A DNA stretch of 64,000 nucleotides from Sinomicrobium weinanense (GTDB lineage: Bacteria; Bacteroidota; Bacteroidia; Flavobacteriales; Flavobacteriaceae), in assembly GCF_018863395.1 (NCBI RefSeq), contig NZ_JAHKRR010000001.1, forward strand, positions 1,178,001-1,242,000. The letters are read 5' to 3'. The first letter of the stretch is position 1, and the number at the start of each line of letters is the position of its first letter. Under the pieces are notes generated by a model that was given only the letters and a program-made list of their open reading frames with translations, ran no database searches and was not told where the DNA came from. Shown one piece after another: positions 43,701-53,355 of this stretch. A program made the translations under genes and the position numbers.

Positions 43701-44687
43701 TTAATTGTCCGATATTTTTTTTCTGTCCGGAGAATATCCCGTTTTTTCCGGCCGGGGTGTTCCGTTTATGGGCTGCCCTTCGTTTTCAGCAGCCTGTTCG
43801 GCGAGTTTTTCCTGTTTTTCAAGGGCGTAAGCATAGCCTTGCTCCCACCAGGAAGCCATGAGTTTCTTATTGAACACCAGGGAATTTTCGGTGAGTTTGG
43901 TAGGCGTGTAATATAAATTGAGCTTTACATTTTTATTGATGGCCGACAGCTTTCCTTCCACAATATCGTGAAATTCCACCTGGTCCAGTAAAAAGCCGAA
44001 GAGGTTTACCATCAGTGAAAAGGGATTTTTTCCCAGCACCTTGTTATATTCCATATTCTCGGCCTCTAGGATAATGGCATCTACTTCCGTGGCACCTCTT
44101 TTTATGGCCTCCCTAATAGGCACCACACAACCCAGTCCGCCATCGGCATACTCAAAGCCTTCTTTTTTGGTCAGGGACATAAAAGGTACGTAATTGCAGG
44201 AGATCCATATCCAGTCGCAAAAATCGGCATAGTCGAAATCGTGGATAGACTTGTATTCTACCCGGTTCTTGGAAAGATTAGACACGGTAACGATCACCTC
44301 TTTTCCCTGTTCTTTTAACCTGTGAAATTCTTCCGGGGTAAAATTTCTTTTAATGTTACGCCTCAGGTTCTTGCTTTCACCAAAGGTCCGTTTTCCTTTG
44401 ACAAGCTGCCATATCACATTGAGATAATTGATGGTCACATATTCCCGGCCTTCCTTTTTTCTTACGAGAAAAGGATTGTTACTGAATATTTTCCGCTGGT
44501 TAACGGAGGTGTAAATATCGTATATCTTGGGAATATCATTGGCAGCCAGGTGAGGTATAAGCAGGCTTCCGGTAGAAGTTCCCACGAACATGTCGTACTG
44601 CTTTTTGCGCTCTTCTATCAGATATTGAGCCACTCCCCCGGCAAAAGCACCTTTGCTTCCTCCTCCCGATATGACTAAGGCTTTCAT
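43701..44687 (-). CDS. Patatin-like phospholipase, copy 1
   Basis: The 328-residue serine lipase-like protein has the oxyanion loop GGGSKGAFAGG (residues 8-18), the nucleophile elbow GTSTGS and the catalytic Asp in YADGGLG (DGG). These are the Ser-Asp dyad marks of patatin phospholipases. It lacks a signal peptide. The C-terminal tail (after about residue 300) is charged and low-complexity. It is paralogous to the gene at 44859-45755, with the same start MKALVISGGGSKGAFAGGVA. A CGTAAAT array abuts the ATG. Confidence 0.93.
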   Translation of the reverse strand: MKALVISGGGSKGAFAGGVAQYLIEERKKQYDMFVGTSTGSLLIPHLAANDIPKIYDIYTSVNQRKIFSNNPFLVRKKEGREYVTINYLNVIWQLVKGKRTFGESKNLRRNIKRNFTPEEFHRLKEQGKEVIVTVSNLSKNRVEYKSIHDFDYADFCDWIWISCNYVPFMSLTKKEGFEYADGGLGCVVPIREAIKRGATEVDAIILEAENMEYNKVLGKNPFSLMVNLFGFLLDQVEFHDIVEGKLSAINKNVKLNLYYTPTKLTENSLVFNKKLMASWWEQGYAYALEKQEKLAEQAAENEGQPINGTPRPEKTGYSPDRKKISDN

Positions 44688-44722
44688 ATTTACGATTTAC
44701 GATTTATGATTTACGATTTTAG
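44688..44722 (-). repeat. Heptamer array abutting patatin copy 1
   Basis: On the sense strand CGTAAAT units (with CATAAAT and CTAAAAT variants) are repeated five times and run directly into the ATG. Confidence 0.88.
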
Positions 44723-44786
44723 AATTTTTGATTAAGCTAAAGAATTCGTTTAACATTCACAGTTAACAGTTCAGCATTCGTAAATC

Positions 44787-44858
44787 CGGTTCCCGGGCGA
44801 CGGTTCCTGAGCCCTTCGGTAAACTCAGGATAAACCGGAGTCGAAGAGGGCCGAGGGA
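44787..44858. repeat. CCCTTCGG...CGAAGAGGG palindromic element, copy 3
   Basis: GGTTCCCGGGCGACGGTTCC leads into CTGAGCCCTTCGGTAAACTC and ends CGGAGTCGAAGAGGG. Both repeat types of the window meet here, just after the stop of patatin copy 2. Confidence 0.75.
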
Positions 44859-45755
44859 TCAGATCTCCGAAGACCCCTGGTTTTTCATCTTGGCAAAATC
44901 ATACCCGTTCTTCCACCACTTGGTCATTTTCTCCTTGTTAAAGATAAGGGAATTTGTGGTTAAAACGGTCGGGGTATAATAAAAATTGATAATGGCTCCC
45001 TGATGCGAGGCTACATACTTTCCTATTTTGATATTCTGGTGTTCTATCCTGTCGAGCATAAACCGGAACATATTGGTCAGCAGGTCAAAGGCGTTCCGGG
45101 AAGGCATCCGGTTCATATAGGTTACTTCGGTATGAAGGATTATAGTGTCGATCTCTTTAGCTCCCCTCCTTATCGCTTCTTCAATTGGCACCATTGTACT
45201 CAGCCCCCCGTCTGCATATTCGCAGCCATTTTTACGTACCAGGGTCATAAACGGGGTGTAATTGCACGATATCCATATCCATTCGCAAAACTCGTCATAA
45301 TCGAAATCATTGATGGATTTGTATTCCACCTGGTTCAACGACAGGTTAGATACGGTAACTATAATATCTTTGGTCTGTTCTTTTAAGGTATGGAACTCTT
45401 CGGGAGTAAGGGTTTCCCGGATCAGTTTCTTCAGGTTATAGCTTTCCCCGAAAGTCTTGCTCCCCTTTAAAAAGCTGCGCAATACGGTAAAGTGATTGAT
45501 CGCTATCTGCTGCGCACCGTACTTCTCTTTTATCGTAAACGGGCAATGACTAAAGATCTTGTCCTGGGTTACCGAGGTATATACGTTTTTTATCTTTTCC
45601 ACTTTTTTCAACGCCAGGTGCGACACCAGCAGGCTTCCCGTGGAAGTCCCGAGATATAACTGATAATCTTTCCGCAGCCCTTCGATGAGAAATTGTGCTA
45701 CACCACCGGCAAAAGCCCCTTTACTCCCTCCCCCGGATATGACTAGAGCCTTCAT
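44859..45755 (-). CDS. Patatin-like phospholipase, copy 2
   Basis: The 298-residue protein has GGGSKGAFAGG (8-18), GTSTGS (nucleophile Ser) and YADGGLS (Asp), so it is a complete patatin-like hydrolase. It is a tandem paralogue of copy 1, with blocks such as DYDEFCEWIWISCNYTPFMTL matching FADFCDWIWISCNYVPFMSL-type sequence nearly residue for residue. Divergence is large enough for an old duplication. Each copy has its own heptamer array at the start codon but with a different unit. Confidence 0.93.
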   Translation of the reverse strand: MKALVISGGGSKGAFAGGVAQFLIEGLRKDYQLYLGTSTGSLLVSHLALKKVEKIKNVYTSVTQDKIFSHCPFTIKEKYGAQQIAINHFTVLRSFLKGSKTFGESYNLKKLIRETLTPEEFHTLKEQTKDIIVTVSNLSLNQVEYKSINDFDYDEFCEWIWISCNYTPFMTLVRKNGCEYADGGLSTMVPIEEAIRRGAKEIDTIILHTEVTYMNRMPSRNAFDLLTNMFRFMLDRIEHQNIKIGKYVASHQGAIINFYYTPTVLTTNSLIFNKEKMTKWWKNGYDFAKMKNQGSSEI

Positions 45756-45797
45756 ATTTATGGTTTATGGTTCAAAGTTTAAAGTTCAAGGTTTGAG
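45756..45797 (-). repeat. Heptamer array abutting patatin copy 2
   Basis: Six in-phase units on the plus strand (ATTTATG, GTTTATG, GTTCAAA, GTTTAAA, GTTCAAG, GTTTGAG) start at the base next to the start codon. Confidence 0.92.
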
Positions 45798-45822
45798 CAG
45801 TTCAAGGAGGGGGTGTCCTCCT

Positions 45823-47934
45823 TCAATCTCTATCAATTTGCTCCACCGCCATGACCCCTTCCAAAAACGCTTTTTCCTTCTCCCCGAATTTAGGCATTAA
45901 TTCCCGTACCTCACGGGTGTATTCTTCGCTTTTTAAAAGGCTTTTCAACATGTTCCTGGAATCCCGGGCAAAACCCCAGGTATGGTGCACGCAGGCCCGG
46001 ATCAGGTTTTTAAGCACTTCACCATGAAGCAATCCCATCTGGTACAGCATACCAAAGGCATTCTGCCTCACTTCATAGGCATACCGGGGAGAGGTGTAGC
46101 CCTCCAGCTCTTCTTTCCACCTGTTTTTAGCCCGGAAAACATCGGTTTCTGTTCCGGTCGGATAAGCGGGTGCGGACATGGCCAGAGCCAGCCACAGCAT
46201 ACGGATGTTCTTTCGTGCAAATCCCGCTATATTTTTCGTTTTTTCCAGGTAGGCCGGGGCATTTTCCGGAAAGTTCACCCATAGTTTTATCAGGGCATTT
46301 TCCGCGGTTATATAGCTGCGGTCTGCCAGCAGGGACTCAAATGCCGTTTTCAGTTCCTGCGGAATGGTATCGATACTCAGGGCCAGGGCCTGGCGCGTTT
46401 TAAGGTCCCCGGAACGGAACCATTTTCTGTTCCATTCCACATCTACGGTGTCGGCATTTTTCTGAAAGACGATCTCCTGCTTTACGGGATAATAAATATC
46501 GGAATGCAACAACTTTTCCCGTTCTTTCTGAGTGATCTCCCCATCTTTCAAAGCCATATAAGTACGGATAAAATTACTTTTTTTCAGGGAAGCCAGCGCT
46601 TCTTCGGCCGGGAAAACGGTATCCCGGAGCCACCGGTCCGTAAAAGCGGACAGGTCTTTTCCGCTTGCGAATTCCATTTCTTTCATTAGCTCCGATGTCA
46701 CAGCGTTACCAAACTTGTATTTTTCGAGATACTGCCGTACACCTTTCCGGAAAGCACTGTCCCCTATTTTATCCCTTAATATATACAATACGAAAGCTCC
46801 TTTTTCGTAAAAAGTGAGGCTGCCGGCTTTCGGGTTGAGCACCGCTTCTCCTTCCCCGTCTTTAGACCATTCTATAAGCGTCTGGGCGGACCGGTACAAT
46901 TTCCAGTAATAGTGATCTTCCCCAAAAACTGCTTTTTCGGCCAACAACGCGTAATAGGTGGCAAATCCTTCCTGAAGCCAGTGATGTTCACCACTCCGGG
47001 CTGTTACCATATTACCGAACCACTGGTGGGCCAGTTCATGAGCGTTCACATTGAGGTAGTTCATATCGTTATATCCTATGGAATCTACCATAAAATGGTC
47101 AGAAAACAGGGTAAGTGTGGTATTCTCCATACCCGCATGCAAAAAATCGCGTACCGGGGCCTGCTTGTATACCTGCCAGGGAAAAGGCATCCCTATTTCT
47201 TTTTCCAGCACATCAAAGATCTTTTTGGTATAACGGTATGTCGGTTCTGATCTCGCCTTGTCTTCAGGATAATAATACATGTCTACCGGAACACCACTTT
47301 CAGAAAAATCCCGGATCATATCATATTCCCCTATGGCCAAGGCAAGCAGATAACTGCTCATAGGATGCTGCATATCATAGCTCCACACATTTAAACTGTC
47401 ATTTTCAATAATGTTATTTAACTTCCCATTAACCAACACTTTGAAGTTTTTATCAAAATGAACAGTGAGATCAAATTCCACTTTTTCGTTGACATCGTCA
47501 AAAGACGGGAGCCAGTTACTGGTATATCTTCCCTGCCCTTGTGTCCATACCTGTTTTTTGGCACCTTCCGTTTCCCATCCAGGAAAATACATTGCCTTTT
47601 CGGGGGCTGCCCTGTATGTAAATGTCAGCTTGTTCTGTTCAGAAGGTTTAAAATGCCCCGTGATCCACAGTTTGGTACCATCATTGTAAAACCCTGTTTT
47701 TTTGCCGTTCAGCATCACCCTGTCAAACTTCATATTACGGGCATCTATATAAAGGGAATCCGCCGGACGGAGGACATCAAAAAAATAAGCCACCTTTCCG
47801 GAAACTTCTTTTTTATAAGGATCTATGCTTATATCGGCTTCTGCCCGGGTAAAATCGGCCGTCTTCATTTGCTGTGCGCAGGCCGGCAGGATGTAATATC
47901 CGCAAATCAGGAAGTACAGTAACTGTTTTTTCAT
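45823..47934 (-). CDS. M1 family metallopeptidase, exported
   Basis: The 703-residue zinc aminopeptidase has HELAHQWFG and, 18 residues further, LQEGFATYYA with the third zinc ligand Glu. GMENTTLTLF is the GxMEN-type substrate-binding motif. The start at 47934 (MKKQLLYFLICGYYILPACA) gives a clear signal peptide. The longer frame from 47970 would mask it. A C-terminal helical part is present (HEAT-like, about 520-700), so it is more complete than the M1 protein at 5726-7360. A divergent recG gene lies upstream. Confidence 0.94.
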   Translation of the reverse strand: MKKQLLYFLICGYYILPACAQQMKTADFTRAEADISIDPYKKEVSGKVAYFFDVLRPADSLYIDARNMKFDRVMLNGKKTGFYNDGTKLWITGHFKPSEQNKLTFTYRAAPEKAMYFPGWETEGAKKQVWTQGQGRYTSNWLPSFDDVNEKVEFDLTVHFDKNFKVLVNGKLNNIIENDSLNVWSYDMQHPMSSYLLALAIGEYDMIRDFSESGVPVDMYYYPEDKARSEPTYRYTKKIFDVLEKEIGMPFPWQVYKQAPVRDFLHAGMENTTLTLFSDHFMVDSIGYNDMNYLNVNAHELAHQWFGNMVTARSGEHHWLQEGFATYYALLAEKAVFGEDHYYWKLYRSAQTLIEWSKDGEGEAVLNPKAGSLTFYEKGAFVLYILRDKIGDSAFRKGVRQYLEKYKFGNAVTSELMKEMEFASGKDLSAFTDRWLRDTVFPAEEALASLKKSNFIRTYMALKDGEITQKEREKLLHSDIYYPVKQEIVFQKNADTVDVEWNRKWFRSGDLKTRQALALSIDTIPQELKTAFESLLADRSYITAENALIKLWVNFPENAPAYLEKTKNIAGFARKNIRMLWLALAMSAPAYPTGTETDVFRAKNRWKEELEGYTSPRYAYEVRQNAFGMLYQMGLLHGEVLKNLIRACVHHTWGFARDSRNMLKSLLKSEEYTREVRELMPKFGEKEKAFLEGVMAVEQIDRD

Positions 47935-48030
47935 CTTCAAAAATTCGGTAAGCGATCTCCTAAAATACATATTCGGTGTAAATCAGGAAATATTTCTGGA
48001 AGAATTAACGATATTTGGTTGGAAATTTCG

Positions 48031-48058
48031 GGTTGCCGGTTGCTGGTTACAGGTTGCA
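48031..48058 (-). repeat. Heptamer array on the M1 peptidase side
   Basis: Plus-strand units GGTTGCC, GGTTGCT, GGTTACA and GGTTGCA are in phase. On the M1 sense strand they read as AACC-type units. Confidence 0.85.
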
Positions 48059-48072
48059 TGTTTAAAACTTTC

Positions 48073-48106
48073 AACCTGTAACCTGTAACTTGAACCTTGA
48101 ACTTTA
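48073..48106 (+). repeat. Heptamer array on the recG side
   Basis: Units AACCTGT (twice), AACTTG (one base short), AACCTTG and AACTTTA. The array overlaps the -33 element of recG. Confidence 0.83.
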
Positions 48107-48127
48107 GATGCTGATTAATTATCTTCG
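48097..48127 (+). promoter_or_regulatory. Probable recG promoter inside the heptamer array
   Basis: TTG (48097-48099), contributed by an AACCTTG unit, is followed 20 bp later by TATCTTCG (48120-48127), one mismatch from TAnnTTTG. The ATG is at 48133, so the message is nearly leaderless. Confidence 0.6.
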
Positions 48128-48132
48128 CCCTC

Positions 48133-50238
48133 ATGAACTCTAACCTGTTACAAACTCCTATCGATTACCTCAAAGGCGTAGGGCCCAATCGGGCCGACCT
48201 GCTTCGCAAGGAGCTGGGAATACACACGTACCAGGACCTTATCAACCTGTTTCCGAACAGGTATATAGACCGGACCCGGTATTACAAGATCAGGGAATTA
48301 CAGGAGAATATTTCGGAGGTACAGGTAATCGGCAGGATCGTGCACCTGAAAACCGTACAACAAAAACGGGGGAAACGCCTGGTAGCTACTTTTGTAGACG
48401 ATACGGGAGAAATGGAACTGGTGTGGTTTCGCGGGCATAAATGGATACGGGAAAGCATTAAGATCAACGTACCCTACGTCATTTTCGGCCGCTGCAACCG
48501 TATAGGGCATCTCTTTTCCATGCCCCACCCGGAAATGGAACTCCTCGCCGACCATGAACGCAGCCTGCGCACAGCCATGCAACCGGTATATCCTTCTACG
48601 GAAAAGCTCGGCAATAAAGGTATCACCAACAGGGTGATCAACAAGCTGATGCAGCAACTCTTTACGGAAACGGGCGGAAAGTTCACAGAAACCTTGTCCC
48701 AGCCCCTTCTCAGTGAACTGAGCCTCATTTCAAAACCGGTTGCCCTCTTTAATATCCACTTCCCGAAAAGCCAGGAATTACTGGCCAAAGCACAATACAG
48801 GTTAAAGTTTGAAGAACTTTTCTACATACAACTGCAACTGCTTATAAAAAACCAGATCAGGAAACAAAAGATCAAAGGATATGTCTTTGACCAGGTGGGC
48901 GGACAATTTCTCCGCTTCTACAACGAACTCCTTCCCTTCCCCCTTACCGGGGCGCAGAAAAAAGTGATCAGGGAGATACGGAACGACCTGGGCAGCGGCG
49001 CCCAGATGAACCGCCTGCTCCAGGGCGATGTGGGTTCGGGAAAAACCATTGTGGCCCTGATGTCCATGTTGCTCGCCATAGACAACGGTTTTCAGGCCTG
49101 TATCATGGCCCCCACCGAGATCCTGGCCACACAACACTACAATGGCATCAAAGAATTAGTTAAGAAACTGGGGGTGAATATACAACTGCTTACAGGTTCA
49201 ACTAAAACTTCAATAAGAAATGAAATACACGAGCAACTGCAAAACGGGGAATTGCATATCCTTGTAGGCACTCATGCCATACTGGAAGACAAAGTAAAAT
49301 TCCACAATCTGGGACTGGCCGTTATCGATGAACAACACCGTTTCGGGGTAGCCCAACGAGCCAAGTTATGGCACAAGAACACTACACCCCCCCACGTTCT
49401 GGTCATGACCGCCACCCCCATTCCCCGCACCCTGGCCATGAGCCTCTACGGCGACCTGGATATTTCGGTGATCGATGAACTTCCCCCGGGACGAAAACCT
49501 GTAAAAACAGTGCACCGTTACGACAGCAACAGGCTAAAAGTCTTCCGCTTTCTGAAAGACGAGATCGCCAAAGGCAGGCAGGTCTATATTGTATACCCAT
49601 TGATACAGGAGTCCCAAAAAATGGACTACAAAGACCTTATGGATGGTTATACCAGTATAGAAAGGGAATTTCCGAAACCGGATTACCAGGTATCCATAGT
49701 ACACGGCCAGATGAAACCGGCAGACAAGGATTATGAAATGGACCGTTTTGTCCGGGGGGAAACACAGATCATGGTGGCTACTACTGTTATCGAGGTCGGT
49801 GTAAACGTTCCTAATGCCTCGGTAATGATCATAGAAAGCGCCGAAAGGTTCGGCCTGTCGCAACTGCACCAGCTCCGCGGAAGAGTGGGCCGGGGCGCCG
49901 AACAAAGTTACTGTGTACTCATGACCGGGCATAAACTCTCCAACGACTCCAAAACACGCCTGGAAACCATGGTACGGACCAACGACGGTTTCGAGATCGC
50001 CGAGGTTGACCTGAAACTCCGCGGACCGGGAGACATTATGGGTACCCAGCAAAGTGGTGTACTTCACCTTAAAATAGCGGATATCGTCAAGGATAACCAG
50101 ATACTGAAAGCGGCACGATACTACGCACAACAATTACTGAAACACGACCCCGCCCTCGCTACGGAAGAGAACGGGGTCATACGGTATACTTACGGCCAGC
50201 TGAGCAAGTACAAGAATATCTGGAATTATATTAGCTGA
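48133..50238 (+). CDS. recG: ATP-dependent DNA helicase RecG
   Basis: The 701-residue helicase remodels stalled forks and Holliday junctions. The wedge domain (about 1-150, LKGVGPNRADLLRKELGI and an OB fold) is followed by the helicase core: LTGAQKKVIREI, Walker A GDVGSGKT, Walker B DEQHRFG (the RecG/Mfd form of DEAD), TATPIPRTLAM, and motifs V/VI in TTVIEVGVNVPNASVMIIE and QLRGRVGRG. The C-terminal GPGDIMGTQQSG lies in the expected place. Confidence 0.98.
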   Translation: MNSNLLQTPIDYLKGVGPNRADLLRKELGIHTYQDLINLFPNRYIDRTRYYKIRELQENISEVQVIGRIVHLKTVQQKRGKRLVATFVDDTGEMELVWFRGHKWIRESIKINVPYVIFGRCNRIGHLFSMPHPEMELLADHERSLRTAMQPVYPSTEKLGNKGITNRVINKLMQQLFTETGGKFTETLSQPLLSELSLISKPVALFNIHFPKSQELLAKAQYRLKFEELFYIQLQLLIKNQIRKQKIKGYVFDQVGGQFLRFYNELLPFPLTGAQKKVIREIRNDLGSGAQMNRLLQGDVGSGKTIVALMSMLLAIDNGFQACIMAPTEILATQHYNGIKELVKKLGVNIQLLTGSTKTSIRNEIHEQLQNGELHILVGTHAILEDKVKFHNLGLAVIDEQHRFGVAQRAKLWHKNTTPPHVLVMTATPIPRTLAMSLYGDLDISVIDELPPGRKPVKTVHRYDSNRLKVFRFLKDEIAKGRQVYIVYPLIQESQKMDYKDLMDGYTSIEREFPKPDYQVSIVHGQMKPADKDYEMDRFVRGETQIMVATTVIEVGVNVPNASVMIIESAERFGLSQLHQLRGRVGRGAEQSYCVLMTGHKLSNDSKTRLETMVRTNDGFEIAEVDLKLRGPGDIMGTQQSGVLHLKIADIVKDNQILKAARYYAQQLLKHDPALATEENGVIRYTYGQLSKYKNIWNYIS

Positions 50239-50297
50239 AGTTACCTCAATCCTCTCCCTCCAAAGAAATTCTCTTTCCAGATTTTAAAAAAAATTCG

Positions 50298-50534
50298 TAT
50301 ATTTAAGTCTCACCTTCCCGCACAATAATTGAGCTGAACGGGAAGCAACTACCTCAAAAAGCAATATTCTGCCGGGCGACCCTTACCTGTTACCGGGTCC
50401 CGCTCCGTCTTCTGATTGCGGATTTTCAGGCCCCTTGCCTTTTCGCAATACCTTCATACGGCATAACACCAACAGGCTCCGGACAAAACGGTTTTATTCC
50501 CTGTCCGGATAATCAGGAAAAATGAATAAAAAGC
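50298..50534 (+). promoter_or_regulatory. Structured leader of the porin-BCCT-Usp operon
   Basis: A -7-like TATATTTA (50298-50305) is followed by about 220 nt without a gene. Hairpins CTTCCCG/CGGGAAG (50314-50345) and TCCGGACA/TGTCCGGA (50478-50509) can form. An ATG at 50522 with AGGAAAA before it opens a 9-codon frame that overlaps the porin start at 50535. No known riboswitch class is recognised. Confidence 0.45.
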
Positions 50535-51701
50535 ATGATTATACGTTTTAGAAAATTACTTCCATTTATCATTTTTCTTCCTGTCTACGGTATATCTCAG
50601 GATAAACCCATGGTGAAATTCGGCGGGGCACTCCGTTTTAACTACATCTACTCTTCCTGGAAAAAAGAACAGAAAAAGCAGGGAGGTGATTTTATGTACG
50701 ATATGTTCCGCATTAATGCTGAGGCTTCCTATAAAGGGATCGCACTCAATGCCGAATACCGCTTGTATTCCGATGAGTTCGGCGGCGGGGTCCTGAAACA
50801 GGGATGGCTGGCCTACAAATTCGACGAAAAGAACGAGATCCAGGTAGGGCTCACCCAGGTACCATTCGGGATCCAGCAATACAACTCGCACAACTGGTTC
50901 TTCAATATAGGATATTATATAGGCCTCGAAGACGATCACGATATCGGCGTCAAATTCATTCATCAGAAAGAAGAAGGGCTCAATTATCAGTTCGCCTTTT
51001 TTAAAAATGCAGAAAGTATCGCTTTCGGAGGTGCTTCAGATGTTTCTCACAGCAGGTATTCCTATGATGTGGCTTCCATGGATGTGGACGGTGACGGCGA
51101 GCCTGACTACCGGAACAAAGAGGTGAACCAGTTTAACATAAAACTCAATTACAAGATCGCACGCAACGACTTCAAACACCAGCTTGGCGGTTATGCCCAA
51201 TATGGCGGGCTCTATAATCTCGATACCGAAGAACTCGGCCATCATTACGGATATGGCCTCTTTTACGAGCTGGATTACAAGGCTTTCAACCTGAAATCTG
51301 AAGTTCTGCATTACGCCAAGTCTCCGGAAAATCCGGAAACGGAAAATCCGGATATTTTTGCGATGGCCGCTTATGGTTCGCCCTATCTGGTGGCGGCTAA
51401 GGCCAACCTCCTTTCACTGGCGGTGGCCTACACTCTTCCCGTATCCTGGGGGCCCGTGGAATCCCTTCAGTTCTACAATGATTTTGGCTATATCCATAAG
51501 ATCGAAAAAGAGTTTGCAGACAGTTATATGAATGTCACCGGGATAGGTGTGGCAGCCGGACACCTGTATACATACATCGACTTTGCAGCAGGAAAAAACC
51601 ACTCCTGGCTGGGCGGTAATTTTAAGGACGATTTTGCCCGCGGAATCCCGGATGCTAAATGGGAAGCACGATTTAACATCAACATAGGATATTATTTCTA
51701 A
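50535..51701 (+). CDS. Porin-like outer-membrane protein
   Basis: The 388-residue protein has a signal peptide (LLPFIIFLPVYGISQ) and beta-barrel alternation: MVKFGGALRFNYIYSSW, GIALNAEYRLYSD, NEIQVGLTQVPFGIQQYNSHNWFFNIGYYIGLEDDHD, ending WEARFNINIGYYF with terminal Phe. The QVGLTQVPFG block resembles OprO/OprP-type or short-chain porins. It is 19 bp upstream of a BCCT transporter gene, so it probably lets quaternary amines such as glycine betaine, carnitine or choline cross the outer membrane. Confidence 0.85.
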   Translation: MIIRFRKLLPFIIFLPVYGISQDKPMVKFGGALRFNYIYSSWKKEQKKQGGDFMYDMFRINAEASYKGIALNAEYRLYSDEFGGGVLKQGWLAYKFDEKNEIQVGLTQVPFGIQQYNSHNWFFNIGYYIGLEDDHDIGVKFIHQKEEGLNYQFAFFKNAESIAFGGASDVSHSRYSYDVASMDVDGDGEPDYRNKEVNQFNIKLNYKIARNDFKHQLGGYAQYGGLYNLDTEELGHHYGYGLFYELDYKAFNLKSEVLHYAKSPENPETENPDIFAMAAYGSPYLVAAKANLLSLAVAYTLPVSWGPVESLQFYNDFGYIHKIEKEFADSYMNVTGIGVAAGHLYTYIDFAAGKNHSWLGGNFKDDFARGIPDAKWEARFNINIGYYF

Positions 51702-51720
51702 TCAGGAAAAAACAATAATT

Positions 51721-53340
51721 ATGGCAAAAAAAGTGGTTCGAAGCGATGAAAAAAAATCCATATTGGGGCTGGAGATCAACGGCCCTGTATTTTTTTCCTC
51801 GGCGATCATTATGATTATCAGCATTACCCTGACGCTTATCTATAAAGACAGCGCAGGAAAATATTTTAACCGGATCCAAAGCCTTGTGGCCGACAATGGC
51901 GGATGGTTCTTTGTCCTGGTCGTCAATCTTTTTCTCTTTTTTATGATCTATATGGCCTTCAGCAAATTCGGCAGGCTCCGCATCGGGGGACAAAATACGA
52001 AGCCCGAGTTTAAAACGATGTCCTGGTTTGCCATGCTGTTCAGTGCCGGAATGGGTATAGGGCTGCTGTTCTGGAGTATTTCAGAGCCCATTTCCCATTT
52101 TGTTTCTCCCCCTACAACCACGGGCAACACCGTAGAAGCAGCACAGGAAGCTATGAACTTTACTTTTCTGCACTGGGGGTTTCACGCCTGGGGCATCTAT
52201 GCACTGGTGGGCCTTGCCCTGGCCTACTTTACTTATTCAAGAGGGCTGCCCCTGACCATCCGTTCCGTATTTTATCCCTTCCTAGGAGATAAGGTGTATG
52301 GCATACTCGGCGATATCATCGATATTATTGCCGTACTGGCCACGGTATTCGGGCTGGCCACTTCCCTGGGCCTAGGGGTAAGACAGATAGCCGGAGGGCT
52401 TAACCATGTCTTTGATATACCCGGCGGGACCGTTACACAGATATTGCTTATCGCCGGAGTTACCCTCGTGGCAACCACTTCCGTAGTCCTTGGAGTAGAT
52501 AAAGGCGTAAAATTCCTCAGCGAATGGAACATGCGCATTGCAATATTATTTCTTCTCCTGATCGTGATATTAGGCCCTACGATATACATTTTCCAGTCTT
52601 TCGTTCAAAACACAGGAAGCTATTTTTACAACTTCCTGAACATTGCCACATGGACAGAAAATTATGTCGATACCCACTGGCAAAATGGCTGGACCATCTT
52701 TTACTGGGGCTGGTGGATTGCCTGGGCACCGTTTGTAGGTATCTTTATCGCACGAATATCCAAGGGAAGGACCGTACGTGAATTTATCCTCGGGGTTTTG
52801 ATCGTTCCTGCACTGGTCACATTTTTCTGGATCAATGCTTTCGGTAGTACCGCCGTGCAGGATGCTCTTGCCGGCAACATGGCCGTGGTGAACGAGGTCA
52901 AGATAGATGAGGCCCTTGCCATGTTTGTCTTTCTGGAAGACTTTCCCCTGCCCATGGTATTGAATATCATCGCCATTATCCTGGTGGCGGGCTTTTTTAT
53001 CACATCGTCCGACTCCGGATCGCTTGTGGTGGACAGTATCACCTCCGGCGGAAAAATAGACTCCCCGGTAGGACAACGGATCTTCTGGGCGGTCCTGGAA
53101 GGTGCAGTTGCTGCCGTACTATTGGTAGGTGGCGGGCTCAAGGCGCTCCAGACTGCAGTTATCGTTTCCGGGCTGCCGTTTGCCATTATCCTGCTCGTGA
53201 TGTGCTATTCCCTCTACAAAGGGCTTAGCGAAGATTACCGTAAATTAGAACGGCGCGAAGAGCAGAAAGAACTGGATAATTATAAAGACATTGTATCTGA
53301 CATCCTGAAAAGAAGAAAACCCAAGGAAAACAAACAATAA
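51721..53340 (+). CDS. BCCT-family betaine/carnitine/choline transporter
   Basis: The 539-residue protein has 12 membrane segments and BCCT marks: MLFSAGMGIGLLFWSISEPI in the third helix and WTIFYWGWWIAWAPFVGIFIARISKGRTVREF, whose Trp residues build the quaternary-ammonium site and whose end is the family signature. The G-M-G-I-G stretch in place of GMGIG-D suggests sodium or proton coupling by family rules, but this cannot be settled here. A charged C-terminal tail (ERREEQKELDNYKDIVSDIL) may sense osmotic stress. The gene lies between porin and Usp genes with short gaps (19 and 15 bp). Confidence 0.95.
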   Translation: MAKKVVRSDEKKSILGLEINGPVFFSSAIIMIISITLTLIYKDSAGKYFNRIQSLVADNGGWFFVLVVNLFLFFMIYMAFSKFGRLRIGGQNTKPEFKTMSWFAMLFSAGMGIGLLFWSISEPISHFVSPPTTTGNTVEAAQEAMNFTFLHWGFHAWGIYALVGLALAYFTYSRGLPLTIRSVFYPFLGDKVYGILGDIIDIIAVLATVFGLATSLGLGVRQIAGGLNHVFDIPGGTVTQILLIAGVTLVATTSVVLGVDKGVKFLSEWNMRIAILFLLLIVILGPTIYIFQSFVQNTGSYFYNFLNIATWTENYVDTHWQNGWTIFYWGWWIAWAPFVGIFIARISKGRTVREFILGVLIVPALVTFFWINAFGSTAVQDALAGNMAVVNEVKIDEALAMFVFLEDFPLPMVLNIIAIILVAGFFITSSDSGSLVVDSITSGGKIDSPVGQRIFWAVLEGAVAAVLLVGGGLKALQTAVIVSGLPFAIILLVMCYSLYKGLSEDYRKLERREEQKELDNYKDIVSDILKRRKPKENKQ

Positions 53341-53355
53341 AAACAGTAAAAGATC

